DNA of 15,005 nucleotides, taken from positions 1 through 15,005 of the forward strand of contig CANOUM010000024.1 in the NCBI GenBank assembly GCA_947570515.1. Reading direction: 5' to 3'. Below are positions 1 through 7,898 of the stretch, piece after piece. How positions within the stretch are numbered: the first letter of the stretch is position 1; each line of letters starts with the position of its first letter. The translations under genes were made by a program, and so were the position numbers. The stretch comes from an uncultured Clostridia bacterium (GTDB lineage: Bacteria > Bacillota > Clostridia > Lachnospirales > Bianqueaceae). The notes beneath the pieces were generated by a model that was not told the DNA's origin, did not search any database, and worked only from the letters and a program-made list of their open reading frames with translations.

Positions 1-1852
1 CAATACAAAGGATCAAAATATCAGGTCCATCTGCTTGTTTCTTTCCCACGGCATAACATTCCTTGATAGAACTCTTCATCTCCGGCATCTGTTCCAATAC
101 ATCATAAGCCCAATCCGTCACATCCCATTCCTCTATGTCAGCCTCCGGAAATTCCTCCTTCATACAGCGCTCCACCGTCTCCTTAGCCGATCCTTCCTTA
201 GAGATCTGAATCGGTATCACCTCCTCCTCTGCATCGTTTTGTTCTTCCTTCTGACTTTCTTCCTGCTCGTCATCTTTGCCTATACAGCTCTGCATTTCAC
301 GGACTGCCTGCTCATACGCTGCGTCCAGCGAATCTGCCTGCCCAAAGATATAATTTTCTATCGCTCTTGTCATGCAGCGGTGTAACTCCCATTCGGGAAG
401 CAATGCCCTGTCTATATGCGTCAGCATATGCTCCATATACTCCCGGCTCTCCTTTTTCATCGGCTGAATCGTATACGCATCTCCGAGCCAGTCCTCTCCC
501 TCCGGCACACGATCCGGCGGAAAGTTCCCGAGCGCCGGATAAAATTCATACTGCGTTTCACATAAATCATCCAGCGTCTCATTGGTAATATTCCGGTTGA
601 CGCTTACATCAAAATGCATGAACCGTTTCGTATCTGCCAGGCATTTGATAAACTGATATCCCGCTTCTTCATTCTGCGCGTCCTTTATAACCGCTCCCCA
701 GCTCGTTACCTGCGCCGCATACCCCTGCGCAGGATTCGCCGCCGGTATTCCGATACAAACAAACTCCTCGCCCTTATCTGCATATCGCGATTCATAATAC
801 CCGGTTTGTGCGGCAAACGAATGCATAAAATAGCTGGAATTGCCTCCTTCCGCAAAACAAACTGTCTGATCATGAATTTCTTCAAAGGTATTCAGCATTT
901 TGGATACCGCTAAATTACTGATTTTTCCGTATCGGGAAAACTTTTCATTTAAAAACCCCTGATTTTCATCTGCCATTTGTCTTAGCTCATCCTGTGACAT
1001 TGCATAATCATTGATGAGATATGCTTTATAGAGCTCAGCCAGTCGCTTAAAATAGTCAAAGTCTAATTGTATCTCTCCCGTTTCATAGTCAATTAAAGAA
1101 ATGCCGCTTGCTGCATCAAATAATACATATGCGTAATCGTTCCACATATTAGAAAACTGCATCAGCAGCATCTCATCTTCGTCCCGCTCTTCATTCCAAA
1201 GATTTGTAAATTTCACAGCTAATTCCTCATAGGTTTCCTCGCCTGTCAGCGCCACGCCATGCTGCTGCAGCGATTCCCGTGAGGACATAAGGATATTCAT
1301 ATTGAAGGTAAGCGGAAAAATATATTGACCGCCTTGTATGGCACCGCTTTGCAGTACCGCAGAAAAATACTTTTCTCCTGTGTATATTTCGTCCTGTTCA
1401 AAATAAGGCGTTAAATCTGCAAACATTTCCTGCTCTATATAAGAATATAAACAATATTCATCGCATGTATAGGATCCGATCACTGCATCGGGACCCTTCT
1501 CTCCGTTTTTCTTTTCCCGCTCCACCTGCTCTAACAGAGCTGCCGTTGTAGAAAAAAACGTAATTTCAACAGGCAATGAACTGGTTTTTTTAAATGCCTC
1601 TATGGCATCATAATACATATAGCCTTCTTCTCCCCAGACTAATGCATGCGATAAGAACTCACCAATAGAATAGCGTGTCTGATAATAGCTTTCCCCATAA
1701 TTTGTTAATGCTTCATTGCCTACAAGATAGACGATCAAAGCCTCATCATTTTTTTCTTCTATATTTATTTCTTCACCTTGTTCACTCCGGCAGCCGGTAA
1801 ATAGCAATGCCAGCATCAAAATTATGCTAATAATTACATTTTTTCTCTTCAT
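1..1852 (-). CDS. Extracellular solute-binding lipoprotein (partial, C-terminus beyond window)
   Basis: The reading frame is open from an ATG at 1852 (minus strand) to the left edge: 617 codons and no stop. The N-terminus is a lipoprotein signal: basic MKRK, a hydrophobic stretch, then the lipobox LFTGC with Cys21 as the lipidation site. The next ~500 residues read like a family 1 extracellular solute-binding protein of ABC importers, with a YYDAIEAFKK-type helix followed by a strand, a central segment with FPLTFNMN, and later TSWGAVIKDAQNEEAGYQFIKCL, the usual late-domain pattern. Most family members end near 430-550 residues. Here an acidic Glu/Gln/Asp linker (about residues 526-545) leads into a further domain that runs off the window. 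An AGGGGA ribosome site precedes the ATG. No permease or ATPase gene is visible beside it, so the ligand is unknown. The family call rests on overall pattern; the substrate cannot be given. Confidence 0.75.
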   Translation of the reverse strand, partial: MKRKNVIISIILMLALLFTGCRSEQGEEINIEEKNDEALIVYLVGNEALTNYGESYYQTRYSIGEFLSHALVWGEEGYMYYDAIEAFKKTSSLPVEITFFSTTAALLEQVEREKKNGEKGPDAVIGSYTCDEYCLYSYIEQEMFADLTPYFEQDEIYTGEKYFSAVLQSGAIQGGQYIFPLTFNMNILMSSRESLQQHGVALTGEETYEELAVKFTNLWNEERDEDEMLLMQFSNMWNDYAYVLFDAASGISLIDYETGEIQLDFDYFKRLAELYKAYLINDYAMSQDELRQMADENQGFLNEKFSRYGKISNLAVSKMLNTFEEIHDQTVCFAEGGNSSYFMHSFAAQTGYYESRYADKGEEFVCIGIPAANPAQGYAAQVTSWGAVIKDAQNEEAGYQFIKCLADTKRFMHFDVSVNRNITNETLDDLCETQYEFYPALGNFPPDRVPEGEDWLGDAYTIQPMKKESREYMEHMLTHIDRALLPEWELHRCMTRAIENYIFGQADSLDAAYEQAVREMQSCIGKDDEQEESQKEEQNDAEEEVIPIQISKEGSAKETVERCMKEEFPEADIEEWDVTDWAYDVLEQMPEMKSSIKECYAVGKKQADGPDILILCI

Positions 1853-1872
1853 AGCGATCCCCTTTTTGTTTA

Positions 1873-1900
1873 ATTATACCATATATCCCCATTTCATCAA
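1873..1900 (-). promoter_or_regulatory. Promoter of the solute-binding lipoprotein gene
   Basis: Read on the minus strand: -35 TTGATG (1900-1895), a 16-base spacer, then a perfect -10 TATAAT (1878-1873) preceded by TGG, giving an extended -10. Transcription would begin about 13 bases upstream of the ATG at 1852, a very short leader. Confidence 0.65.
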
Positions 1901-2013
1901 GATATTTTTGTTTATTTTAACATTATCATGTCTTTTTTCTTCTTATGCTAACAATACTAAAGTTCCTATAAAGCATTGTTTTTATGATGTAGCTAGTATC
2001 TGCAGACGAAATC

Positions 2014-2022
2014 TGGTATACT
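2014..2022 (+). promoter_or_regulatory. Extended -10 promoter of the LytTR regulator operon
   Basis: TGG followed by TATACT (2017-2022) forms an extended -10. No good -35 is visible; TAGTAT lies 17 bases upstream. Starting here, the transcript would carry a leader of about 115 bases before the ATG at 2144. A weak -35 suggests that an activator may be needed, which is inference. Confidence 0.5.
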
Positions 2023-2023
2023 A

Positions 2024-2120
2024 AAGGCCGCAAGACGGTTTTGATCGATCAAAGCCCTGAGCCGCCTTATGTATTGTCATGAAAACAAAGGCAAGAATCC
2101 CGCAGGGATTGCTTGTCTTC
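2024..2120 (+). ncRNA. Structured 5' leader of the LytTR operon, class unknown
   Basis: Two folded parts lie between the predicted promoter and the ribosome site. The first (about 2024-2070) has AAGGC near 2024 able to pair with GCCTT near 2066, and between them a perfect 14-base palindrome TTTGATCGATCAAA (2040-2053). The second (2088-2119) is a long hairpin: 14 pairs with one bulged G and one G-U pair, loop GCA, made by AATCCC/GGGATT and flanking AAGGCAAG/CTTGTCTT. There is no T tract after it, so it is not an ordinary terminator. It ends 11 bases before the AGGAG site at 2131. I do not recognise a riboswitch class. Confidence 0.4.
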
Positions 2121-2143
2121 AATAATAAAAAGGAGAGTTTTTC

Positions 2144-2857
2144 ATGCGTATTGCCATCTGTGATGATCAGCCTGCACAGCTAAGTTTGCTCCAGTCTCAG
2201 TGCCGTCGCTGGGGCGATCTGCGCCATGAGCGCACCGAGCTTCTTTGTTTCAACAGTGCAGAAAGCTTTCTTTTCGCCTACGAAACTGACAAACAGCTTG
2301 ATGTGCTTCTGCTTGACATTCAAATGCCGGGGCTTTCCGGCATGGAGCTGGCGCAAAAGCTGCGGCAGAGCCGAGATTCTCTCACGCTGGCGCTCGTCAC
2401 CTCCACCCCCGACTTTGCCTTACAAGGCTATGAGATAAGCGCGCTCGCGTATTTGCTCAAACCCGTTTCCGACGAAGCGCTTTTTGCCCTGCTGGACAGA
2501 GTAACGGCCCACCGCACGCCCCCTTCCGTATTGATTGATCACGATGGCATCACCGAGCGCCTTCCGCTTTCTGATATTTTATATCTCGAAAGCGCCGGGC
2601 ATAATACCCGTATCGTCTGTATGCAGCAGGTGATCGAAAGCCCCCATGTCCTCAGCTATTTTGAAGCCCAGCTTGCAGCGCAGTTCCCCGGTCATTTTCA
2701 CCGCTGCCACCGCTGCTATCTGATTCATCTGGCACATGCCACCTCTCTGCATAAAAAAGAAGTGATTCTCGAACCCGATCATCACATTCCTGTTGCCCGC
2801 GGTCATTTTGAACCGCTAAACCTTGCCTATATGGCTTATTATCGAAATATGCAATAA
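2144..2857 (+). CDS. LytTR-family response regulator
   Basis: A 237-residue DNA-binding response regulator, the output half of a two-component system. Residues 1-120 form a receiver domain: acidic pair Asp7/Asp8, phospho-acceptor Asp58 in LLLDIQMPG, Thr86 after strand 4, and Lys106 in LLKPVS. Residues ~130-235 are a LytTR domain, with ILYLESAGHNTRI, the FHRCHRCYLIHL segment and the terminal VARGHF/YYRN region typical of this fold. LytTR proteins such as AgrA and ComE bind pairs of short direct repeats near promoters they activate. The ATG follows AGGAG (2131-2135) at good spacing. The stop is one base from the start of the kinase gene, so the two are co-translated. The targets are unknown; the exporter pair downstream is the natural candidate. 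Confidence 0.93.
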   Translation: MRIAICDDQPAQLSLLQSQCRRWGDLRHERTELLCFNSAESFLFAYETDKQLDVLLLDIQMPGLSGMELAQKLRQSRDSLTLALVTSTPDFALQGYEISALAYLLKPVSDEALFALLDRVTAHRTPPSVLIDHDGITERLPLSDILYLESAGHNTRIVCMQQVIESPHVLSYFEAQLAAQFPGHFHRCHRCYLIHLAHATSLHKKEVILEPDHHIPVARGHFEPLNLAYMAYYRNMQ

Positions 2858-2858
2858 A

Positions 2859-3989
2859 ATGATTCAATCTTTATTCTTTATCACAACCCTTGCCGTCTAT
2901 CTACTGTTTGCCATCGGTTCCATCCATCCGGGCAAACTCAAAAACGCCATCTTTTTTCTGCTCCTGACCCTTACGGCAGGCGCCGGCGGCCTGTTTTCCC
3001 ATCTGCACCCTGCAAGCCCCTATATCAGCTGGTGCATGATTGGCATACTCTTGTTTAGCTTCGATCTCTTTTATGATGAAGAGGGACTTTTCCATCAGTG
3101 GCCCTATCTGACAGCGCTCTGGCTTAGCGGTCTTCTGCTGCTGTTTAGCGGCGCAGCCCTTTTGATGCCTGCACTTCTCTCCCTCATTCTTACCGTCTAC
3201 CGGCAGGAACTAAAGCAGCCGATTTCCTATATCAAGCTGCTGCTTTTGACCCTTCTGGCGCTGCTGCCCCTCTCCTTGCCCCTGCGGGGCGCACTCCTGC
3301 TGCTCCTCTGGACTGCGCTGGAGCTGACGCGCCACGGTTATCAGGCTAGTTTTGAACGCAGTACACGCGCCTTTCAGCAGCGGGTGCTCACACAGCAATA
3401 TGATGAGATCAAGCAGATGTATCTGGATATGCGCGGCTGGCGGCATGATTATCACAGTCATATTCAGAGTGTTAAGGCTTATCTGGCGATGGGGCAGCTG
3501 CCTCAGGCACAGGCCTATCTGGAGGAGCTGGAGGCCGATCTTTCTCATGTGGAGCAATATATCCGCAGCGGGCACCTGATGGTGGATGCGATTTTGAACA
3601 GCAAGCTCACCTTAGCGAAGAAAGCTATGATCCGCGTAGACTGCACGGCGCAGCTGCCGGAAGAGCTGGTGCTTTCTGACGTCGATCTGTGCGTGCTGCT
3701 GGGCAATCTGCTGGATAATGCCATCGAGGCCTGCGAGCAGATTGAGCCGGAGGCGCGGTTTTTGCGCATCTATATGACGCTGAACAAAAAGCAGCTGTAT
3801 ATTTCGGTGCAGAACGCGGCCAAGGAAATCCTCAATTTTAACGAACGGCATTATATCACCTCCAAGCGCGGCCATCACGGCCTGGGAATGATGCGCGTCA
3901 AGCTTTTGGTTGACAAATATGAAGGCTATCTTAACCTGCAGAATGAGCCCGGCATTTTTGCTGCAGAGGTTACGCTGCCCAATCCCTGA
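2859..3989 (+). CDS. AgrC-like sensor histidine kinase (HPK10 type)
   Basis: A 376-residue membrane sensor kinase paired with the regulator just upstream. Residues 1-155 hold about five or six hydrophobic membrane segments, as in peptide-sensing AgrC/ComD kinases. Residues ~165-230 are the dimerisation helices with the motif WRHDYHSH, where His196 is the likely phosphorylated residue. The ATP-binding domain follows: N-box LGNLLDNAIEA (Asn283, Asn287) and G-box GLGM (341-344). The F-box region is short, as is usual for this class. I chose the ATG at 2859 because it begins one base after the regulator's stop (TAAAATG) and starts cleanly with a membrane helix. A TTG start at 2823 is possible but has no ribosome site. 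Translation probably depends on coupling, because no clear Shine-Dalgarno sequence precedes 2859. The signal is unknown. Confidence 0.92.
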   Translation: MIQSLFFITTLAVYLLFAIGSIHPGKLKNAIFFLLLTLTAGAGGLFSHLHPASPYISWCMIGILLFSFDLFYDEEGLFHQWPYLTALWLSGLLLLFSGAALLMPALLSLILTVYRQELKQPISYIKLLLLTLLALLPLSLPLRGALLLLLWTALELTRHGYQASFERSTRAFQQRVLTQQYDEIKQMYLDMRGWRHDYHSHIQSVKAYLAMGQLPQAQAYLEELEADLSHVEQYIRSGHLMVDAILNSKLTLAKKAMIRVDCTAQLPEELVLSDVDLCVLLGNLLDNAIEACEQIEPEARFLRIYMTLNKKQLYISVQNAAKEILNFNERHYITSKRGHHGLGMMRVKLLVDKYEGYLNLQNEPGIFAAEVTLPNP

Positions 3990-4001
3990 TTTGCAATTCA
4001 T

Positions 4002-4051
4002 GCGCCCCACATGCAGTTCATGCAAAAAACTGCTGCACGGGCGCTTTTTTT
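4002..4051 (+). terminator. Intrinsic terminator after the kinase gene
   Basis: GCGCCC (4002-4007) pairs with GGGCGC (4039-4044). Inside it GCAGTT (4013-4018) pairs with AACTGC (4028-4033). Seven T follow directly (4045-4051). It starts 12 bases after the kinase stop and separates the regulatory pair from the exporter genes. Confidence 0.8.
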
Positions 4052-4059
4052 GCTATACT
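4051..4059 (+). promoter_or_regulatory. Extended -10 promoter of the ABC exporter operon
   Basis: TGC followed by TATACT (4054-4059) lies right after the terminator T tract; no consensus -35 is visible. It has the same -10 hexamer as the element before the regulator gene, both in TGN-extended form with a poor -35. Shared activation is possible but not shown. Confidence 0.45.
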
Positions 4060-4092
4060 CGCCTCATCTTATTCAAGGAGGTTTTTGAACCG

Positions 4093-5898
4093 ATGACAGT
4101 TAACCATTCATATTCTATTTGGCAAAATGTCTGGTACTGCGTAAAACGCGTCATCCATCAAACAGGATGCCGCTATTACTTACCCGCGATCCTTGCTATG
4201 CTTGCCAGCGCTCTGCTTCCTTTTGCTTCGGCATTCTTTCCCAGCACGCTGATCCGCATTTTAACTCAGGGCGCCAGCGCCCAAACCGTTTTTGCGATCA
4301 TTCTGGGGTTTGTGCTGCTGCTCGGCTCTCTTACGCTAACCGCATCATTAGCCCGCACATACCGCGACCGCGCGATCATAAGCTTTCGGCTTAACGATAC
4401 AGCCGTATACCGGAAGCTTATGAGTTTTTCCTATTCCTATCTGGAAACCAAACAAGCTACGCAGGACAAAATTGCCGCCGGCAGAGCCCATTACAGCGGG
4501 AGCCAGCAAGGTATCGAAAAGACGATTCAATGCCCGATTGACATTGCCGGTGCGCTGCTCAGCATTATTTTATATGCTTCCGTTGCCGCCTCGCTGCATC
4601 CGTTTCTGGTGGCTGTGCTTTTTGTTTGTTCCTGTGTACAGGCGGTTTTTATCTCAAAAAACATTCCCTTCCAGCGCCGCAATATTGATAAAAGCAATGA
4701 AATCGAACAGCAGTACTCGCTGACGGCAAGCCAGTGCATACAGGCAAAAATGGCGAAAGATATCCGCCTGTATCACACCGATGCCTGGTTTCGTGAAAAG
4801 CTGTACGGTTATTTTAAAGAACTGAGTGCCCTGAGAAATCATGCGCATTTACGCCACTTCGGCATTCAGTCTATCGGACGACTGGCCATATTGCTGCGTG
4901 ATTTAATCTGTTATGGATATTTAATTTATCAGGTGACACAGGGACTGGATCTTGCCGCTTTTACGCTGTATCTGTCCATCTTTGCCGGCTTTACCGGCTA
5001 TTTTGAAACCATTGTTCAAAAATACTGGGATCTGGCCGATACCAATGAATTTATTACATCTTTCCGCAATTACTTAGAAGAGCCCAGCCATGATGTACTA
5101 ACGGGAAGCCGCCCCGTACCAGCCGGTCCGCATACCTTTACGTTCGAGGATGTTAGCTTTTGTTATGCAGAAAGCGATACGCCTACATTGGAACATTTTA
5201 ACCTAACGATTGATGCCGGTGAAAATCTGGCTCTCGTAGGACTCAATGGCGCAGGCAAAACCACGCTTATCAAGCTGCTTTGCGGCCTGTATAAACCAAC
5301 TGGCGGCCGCATTTTAATGGACGGCATAGACATCCAGGAGTTTGATGCCGATTCCTATTACCGCGCAATGGGCGTTGTTTTTCAGGATGATTTTTCCGCT
5401 GCCTTTCCGCTTAGCGAAAATGTGACCGGCCTGCCTGACGGCGAGGAGGATGAAGAAAAACTCTGGCATGTACTGACCATCACCGGTCTTGCCGATAAAA
5501 TCAGATCCTATCCAAATCATATTCATACGCGCCTGTATCAGGATATTGACCCTAATGGCATTCTTCTTTCAGGCGGCGAAATGCAAAAGCTGATGCTGGC
5601 GCGGGCTCTTTATAAATCAGCGGATACTCTGATATTAGATGAACCGACCGCTGCGCTGGATCCGCTGGCGGAGGCCGATATGTATGCCCAATACCACCAG
5701 ATGACACAGGGCAAAACCAGCCTCTTCATCTCCCACCGCTTAAGCTCTACTCAGTTTTGCGACCGGATCATCTTTTTGGAAAACGGACAAATCGCCGAAG
5801 AAGGTTCTCATGAAACATTGCTGCGCGCAGACGGGCTATATGCCGACCTGTTTCGTACGCAGGCCAGCTATTATCAAGAGGAGGCGCCTACCTTATGA
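4093..5898 (+). CDS. ABC transporter permease/ATP-binding protein, first half
   Basis: A 601-residue half-exporter. Residues ~30-310 form the membrane domain with about six helices; residues ~345-590 form the nucleotide-binding domain. Visible motifs: Walker A GLNGAGKTT (383-391), Q-loop Gln431 in VVFQDD, signature LSGGE (492-496), Walker B LILDE with catalytic Glu517, and H-loop His548 in ISHR. All residues needed for ATP hydrolysis are present. The open frame extends upstream to 3910, but the ATG at 4093 has a strong AAGGAGG (4075-4081) and lies after the kinase terminator, so it is the start. The stop overlaps the next gene's ATG (ATGA at 5895-5898). Together they probably make a heterodimeric exporter. 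Context suggests peptide or drug export, but the substrate cannot be read from sequence. Confidence 0.92.
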   Translation: MTVNHSYSIWQNVWYCVKRVIHQTGCRYYLPAILAMLASALLPFASAFFPSTLIRILTQGASAQTVFAIILGFVLLLGSLTLTASLARTYRDRAIISFRLNDTAVYRKLMSFSYSYLETKQATQDKIAAGRAHYSGSQQGIEKTIQCPIDIAGALLSIILYASVAASLHPFLVAVLFVCSCVQAVFISKNIPFQRRNIDKSNEIEQQYSLTASQCIQAKMAKDIRLYHTDAWFREKLYGYFKELSALRNHAHLRHFGIQSIGRLAILLRDLICYGYLIYQVTQGLDLAAFTLYLSIFAGFTGYFETIVQKYWDLADTNEFITSFRNYLEEPSHDVLTGSRPVPAGPHTFTFEDVSFCYAESDTPTLEHFNLTIDAGENLALVGLNGAGKTTLIKLLCGLYKPTGGRILMDGIDIQEFDADSYYRAMGVVFQDDFSAAFPLSENVTGLPDGEEDEEKLWHVLTITGLADKIRSYPNHIHTRLYQDIDPNGILLSGGEMQKLMLARALYKSADTLILDEPTAALDPLAEADMYAQYHQMTQGKTSLFISHRLSSTQFCDRIIFLENGQIAEEGSHETLLRADGLYADLFRTQASYYQEEAPTL

Positions 5899-7726
5899 AA
5901 CGACTGAAACAAATTTTTTCTATTATTCATCATCATAATCCTTCCATTCTACCGGTTTGTTTACTGGCTGCTCTGCTGCAGGGTCTTATGCCATTTGTTT
6001 CTTTGCTTTTTCTGCGCAGATTCTGGATGAACTGCTGCTGCAAAACTTTATGACGGCTGTATATCTAACCGCCGCTATGCTGCTGCTTTTGTTTTTCGGC
6101 GGTCTGCTGCAGGATTTTTTGCAGATGAAGGTTTCCTGTTATGCCGATGAATTTTATTACTTATCGGACCTCTGGATGAATGAACATGCACTGACTCTGG
6201 ATTATGCTTCCATCTCTACGCATGAAACGATGGAGTCTTTGCGCATGGCACAGGAAGCACTGCGCCAGCGGGGCGGTCTGGGCAATGTCCTAAGCATGCT
6301 GACCACGTTAATCTCTCATCTGTTTACGATTGGTACCTCATTTGGCCTTGTCCTGTATCTATGCCTGCAGCCGCCGGCTCATGGGCCTTTTACGCTCCTT
6401 GCTTCTTCTCCCATTTCTTTACTCCTTACCCTTGCGCTTTTGGCTGCCTTGATCATTTCCAACTTTTATTTTCGCAAAAAGGATCAAAAGATCCGCACTC
6501 ATCATATGGAAGCATCTTTTCGATCCGATATCATTTTTCATTATCTAAACCGTGCTGTCGTTGCCAACCCTCAGGCTTTTAAGACTATTCAATTAGGGCG
6601 TATGACTTCTATGCTATATCAGCGGTTTTGTGCAGATCAATCGGAAGCCTGCGAAACCTTCCTGCTGCTCTTTCCGCATAATAAAAAAATGAATCGCTTA
6701 GATAGCCTGTTTTCAGCTCTTGTCATGCTTTTAGCCTACGGACTGACTGTTGTGAAAATCCTTTCCGGCGCCATCTCCATCGGCGGACTTCTTAAATATA
6801 CCGGCGCTGTTTCTCAGTTTAGCACCGGTTTTCTGCAGCTGACCTTCACCTATCAGGAGCTTATGATTTATCTTTCCAGCATGAGCTATGTGCTTGATTT
6901 TTACGAACTCAAAAACAAATTCGAGACCGGCCATATCCCGGTCGAAAAACGCACCGATCATGTATATGAGCTGGAATTTCATGACGTCTCCTTCTCTTAT
7001 CCCGGTACAGAAAAACAGATTTTAAACCATGTAAGCTGCAAGCTCAATCTAAAACAAAAGATGGCTGTAGTCGGACCAAACGGTGCCGGCAAGACCACCT
7101 TTATCAAACTCCTTTGCCGCCTATATGAGCCCACCTCTGGCTGCATCACTCTGAATGGCGTTGATATCCGCAAATATGATTATCGCGAATATTTGGATCT
7201 TTTTGGCATTGTTTTTCAGGATTTTGCTCTTTTTCCGTATTCCATTGCCGAAAACATCGCCTCCAGCCAAACTCCGGACGAATCCCGCATCTGGCAGGTT
7301 CTGCGCCTTGTTGAGATGGAGGATCGCATACGCCGTCTGCCGCAGGGGCTAAATACGCCTTTGTTTTCCCACAGCAGTAAAGACGGAGTGAATTTCAGCG
7401 GCGGCGAATTGCAAAAGCTTGCCATCGCCCGTGCTCTTTACAAAGACGCCCCTCTGGTCATTTTGGATGAGCCCACGGCGGCGCTCGATCCCATCAGCGA
7501 ATACGAAATCTACTCACATTTTGATACGCTGGTGAAGGATAAAACCAGCATCTTTATTTCCCATCGTATGAGCAGCTGCCGGTTCTGTGAAGATATTCTG
7601 GTATTCGAAGACGGTCAGCTGAGCGAGCGCGACAGCCATGCGGCCCTGCTTTCGCAGGAGGGCAGCCTCTACGCCAGCATGTGGAATGCACAGGCGCAGT
7701 ATTATGAACTTAATCAGGAAACCTGA
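5895..7726 (+). CDS. ABC transporter permease/ATP-binding protein, second half (frameshifted near N-terminus)
   Basis: Partner of the preceding half-exporter, starting at the ATGA overlap. The frame from 5895 encodes 39 sensible residues (MKRLKQIFSI..., ending VSLLF), then runs to a TGA at 6051. The rest of the protein continues in the -1 frame from the T run at 6007-6011 (SAQILDELL...). Slipping back one base there gives a continuous 610-residue protein, matching its 601-residue partner. In corrected numbering the ATPase domain has Walker A GPNGAGKTT (394-402), signature FSGGE (501-505), Walker B Asp525/Glu526 and H-loop His557, so the catalytic residues are intact. The cause is a lost T (mutation or read error) or ribosomal slippage on the T run. 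An ATG at 6050 overlaps the TGA and could restart translation, giving a protein without its first ~50 residues. A longer open frame from a TTG at 5957 is an artefact. Confidence 0.85.
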
Positions 7727-7753
7727 GAATCCCCTTGATATTCTACAAATCAT

Positions 7754-7782
7754 TTGACAATTTCCCATTTTTATTTTACAAT
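7754..7782 (+). promoter_or_regulatory. Promoter of the MATE efflux gene
   Basis: Perfect -35 TTGACA (7754-7759), a 17-base spacer and -10 TACAAT (7777-7782). The predicted start, near 7789, sits immediately before the folded leader. It is the strongest promoter match in the window and gives the MATE gene its own transcription. Confidence 0.8.
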
Positions 7783-7788
7783 CAATTC

Positions 7789-7871
7789 TATTCATCGGAG
7801 GGTGACTCCACGATAGGAATGGATAACCGGATAAGATGCTGGCTGAGATGCCTGCTTCTTATCCGGTTTTT
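7789..7871 (+). promoter_or_regulatory. Candidate guanidine-IV (mepA-type) riboswitch with terminator
   Basis: A compact leader RNA before a MATE transporter. The first hairpin pairs ATTC-ATC-GGAG (7791-7801) with CTCC, then after bulges GAT and GAAT (7806-7820), around a GGTGA loop. The second hairpin is a perfect 10-pair stem, CCGGATAAGA (7827-7836) with TCTTATCCGG (7857-7866), with an inner GGC/GCC stem enclosing TGAGAT, followed by TTTTT. This second stem is an intrinsic terminator. Guanidine-IV riboswitches are known upstream of mepA/MATE genes in Clostridia, where they act on transcription termination. The size, position, gene context and GGAGGGTGACTCC-like core fit my memory of that class, but I could not check the consensus. 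If wrong, it is still a terminator-containing attenuator. Confidence 0.6.
7827..7871 (+). terminator. Leader terminator (attenuator) before the MATE gene
   Basis: The 10-pair GC-containing stem (7827-7836 with 7857-7866) is followed by five T (7867-7871) and lies 11 bases before the AGGAGG site of the MATE gene. It can stop transcripts from the promoter at 7754 and also read-through from the ABC operon, which has no other terminator. A second copy of GGATAA (7821-7826) could compete for the 3' arm. Confidence 0.8.
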
Positions 7872-7898
7872 AATTTGTAATCAGGAGGTTGAATTGAT

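Noticed and set aside
35..913. Three plus-strand open frames within 35-913
   Set aside because: They are antisense to the long solute-binding lipoprotein frame, which has a promoter, ribosome site and lipobox.
2088..2119. Hairpin before the LytTR gene as an intrinsic terminator
   Set aside because: No T tract follows the stem; the bases after it are AATAATAAAA and the ribosome site.
3910..4092. N-terminal extension of the first ABC gene to 3910
   Set aside because: It would overlap the kinase gene and cross its terminator; a strong ribosome site precedes the ATG at 4093.
5957..6010. TTG at 5957 as the start of the second ABC gene
   Set aside because: The residues it adds are not transporter-like, whereas the ATG at 5895 in the other frame gives a proper N-terminus joined at the T run.
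7837..7856. TPP riboswitch, because of a CTGAGA motif in the MATE leader
   Set aside because: The other conserved TPP elements are absent and the motif lies in the terminator loop; MATE context fits another class better.
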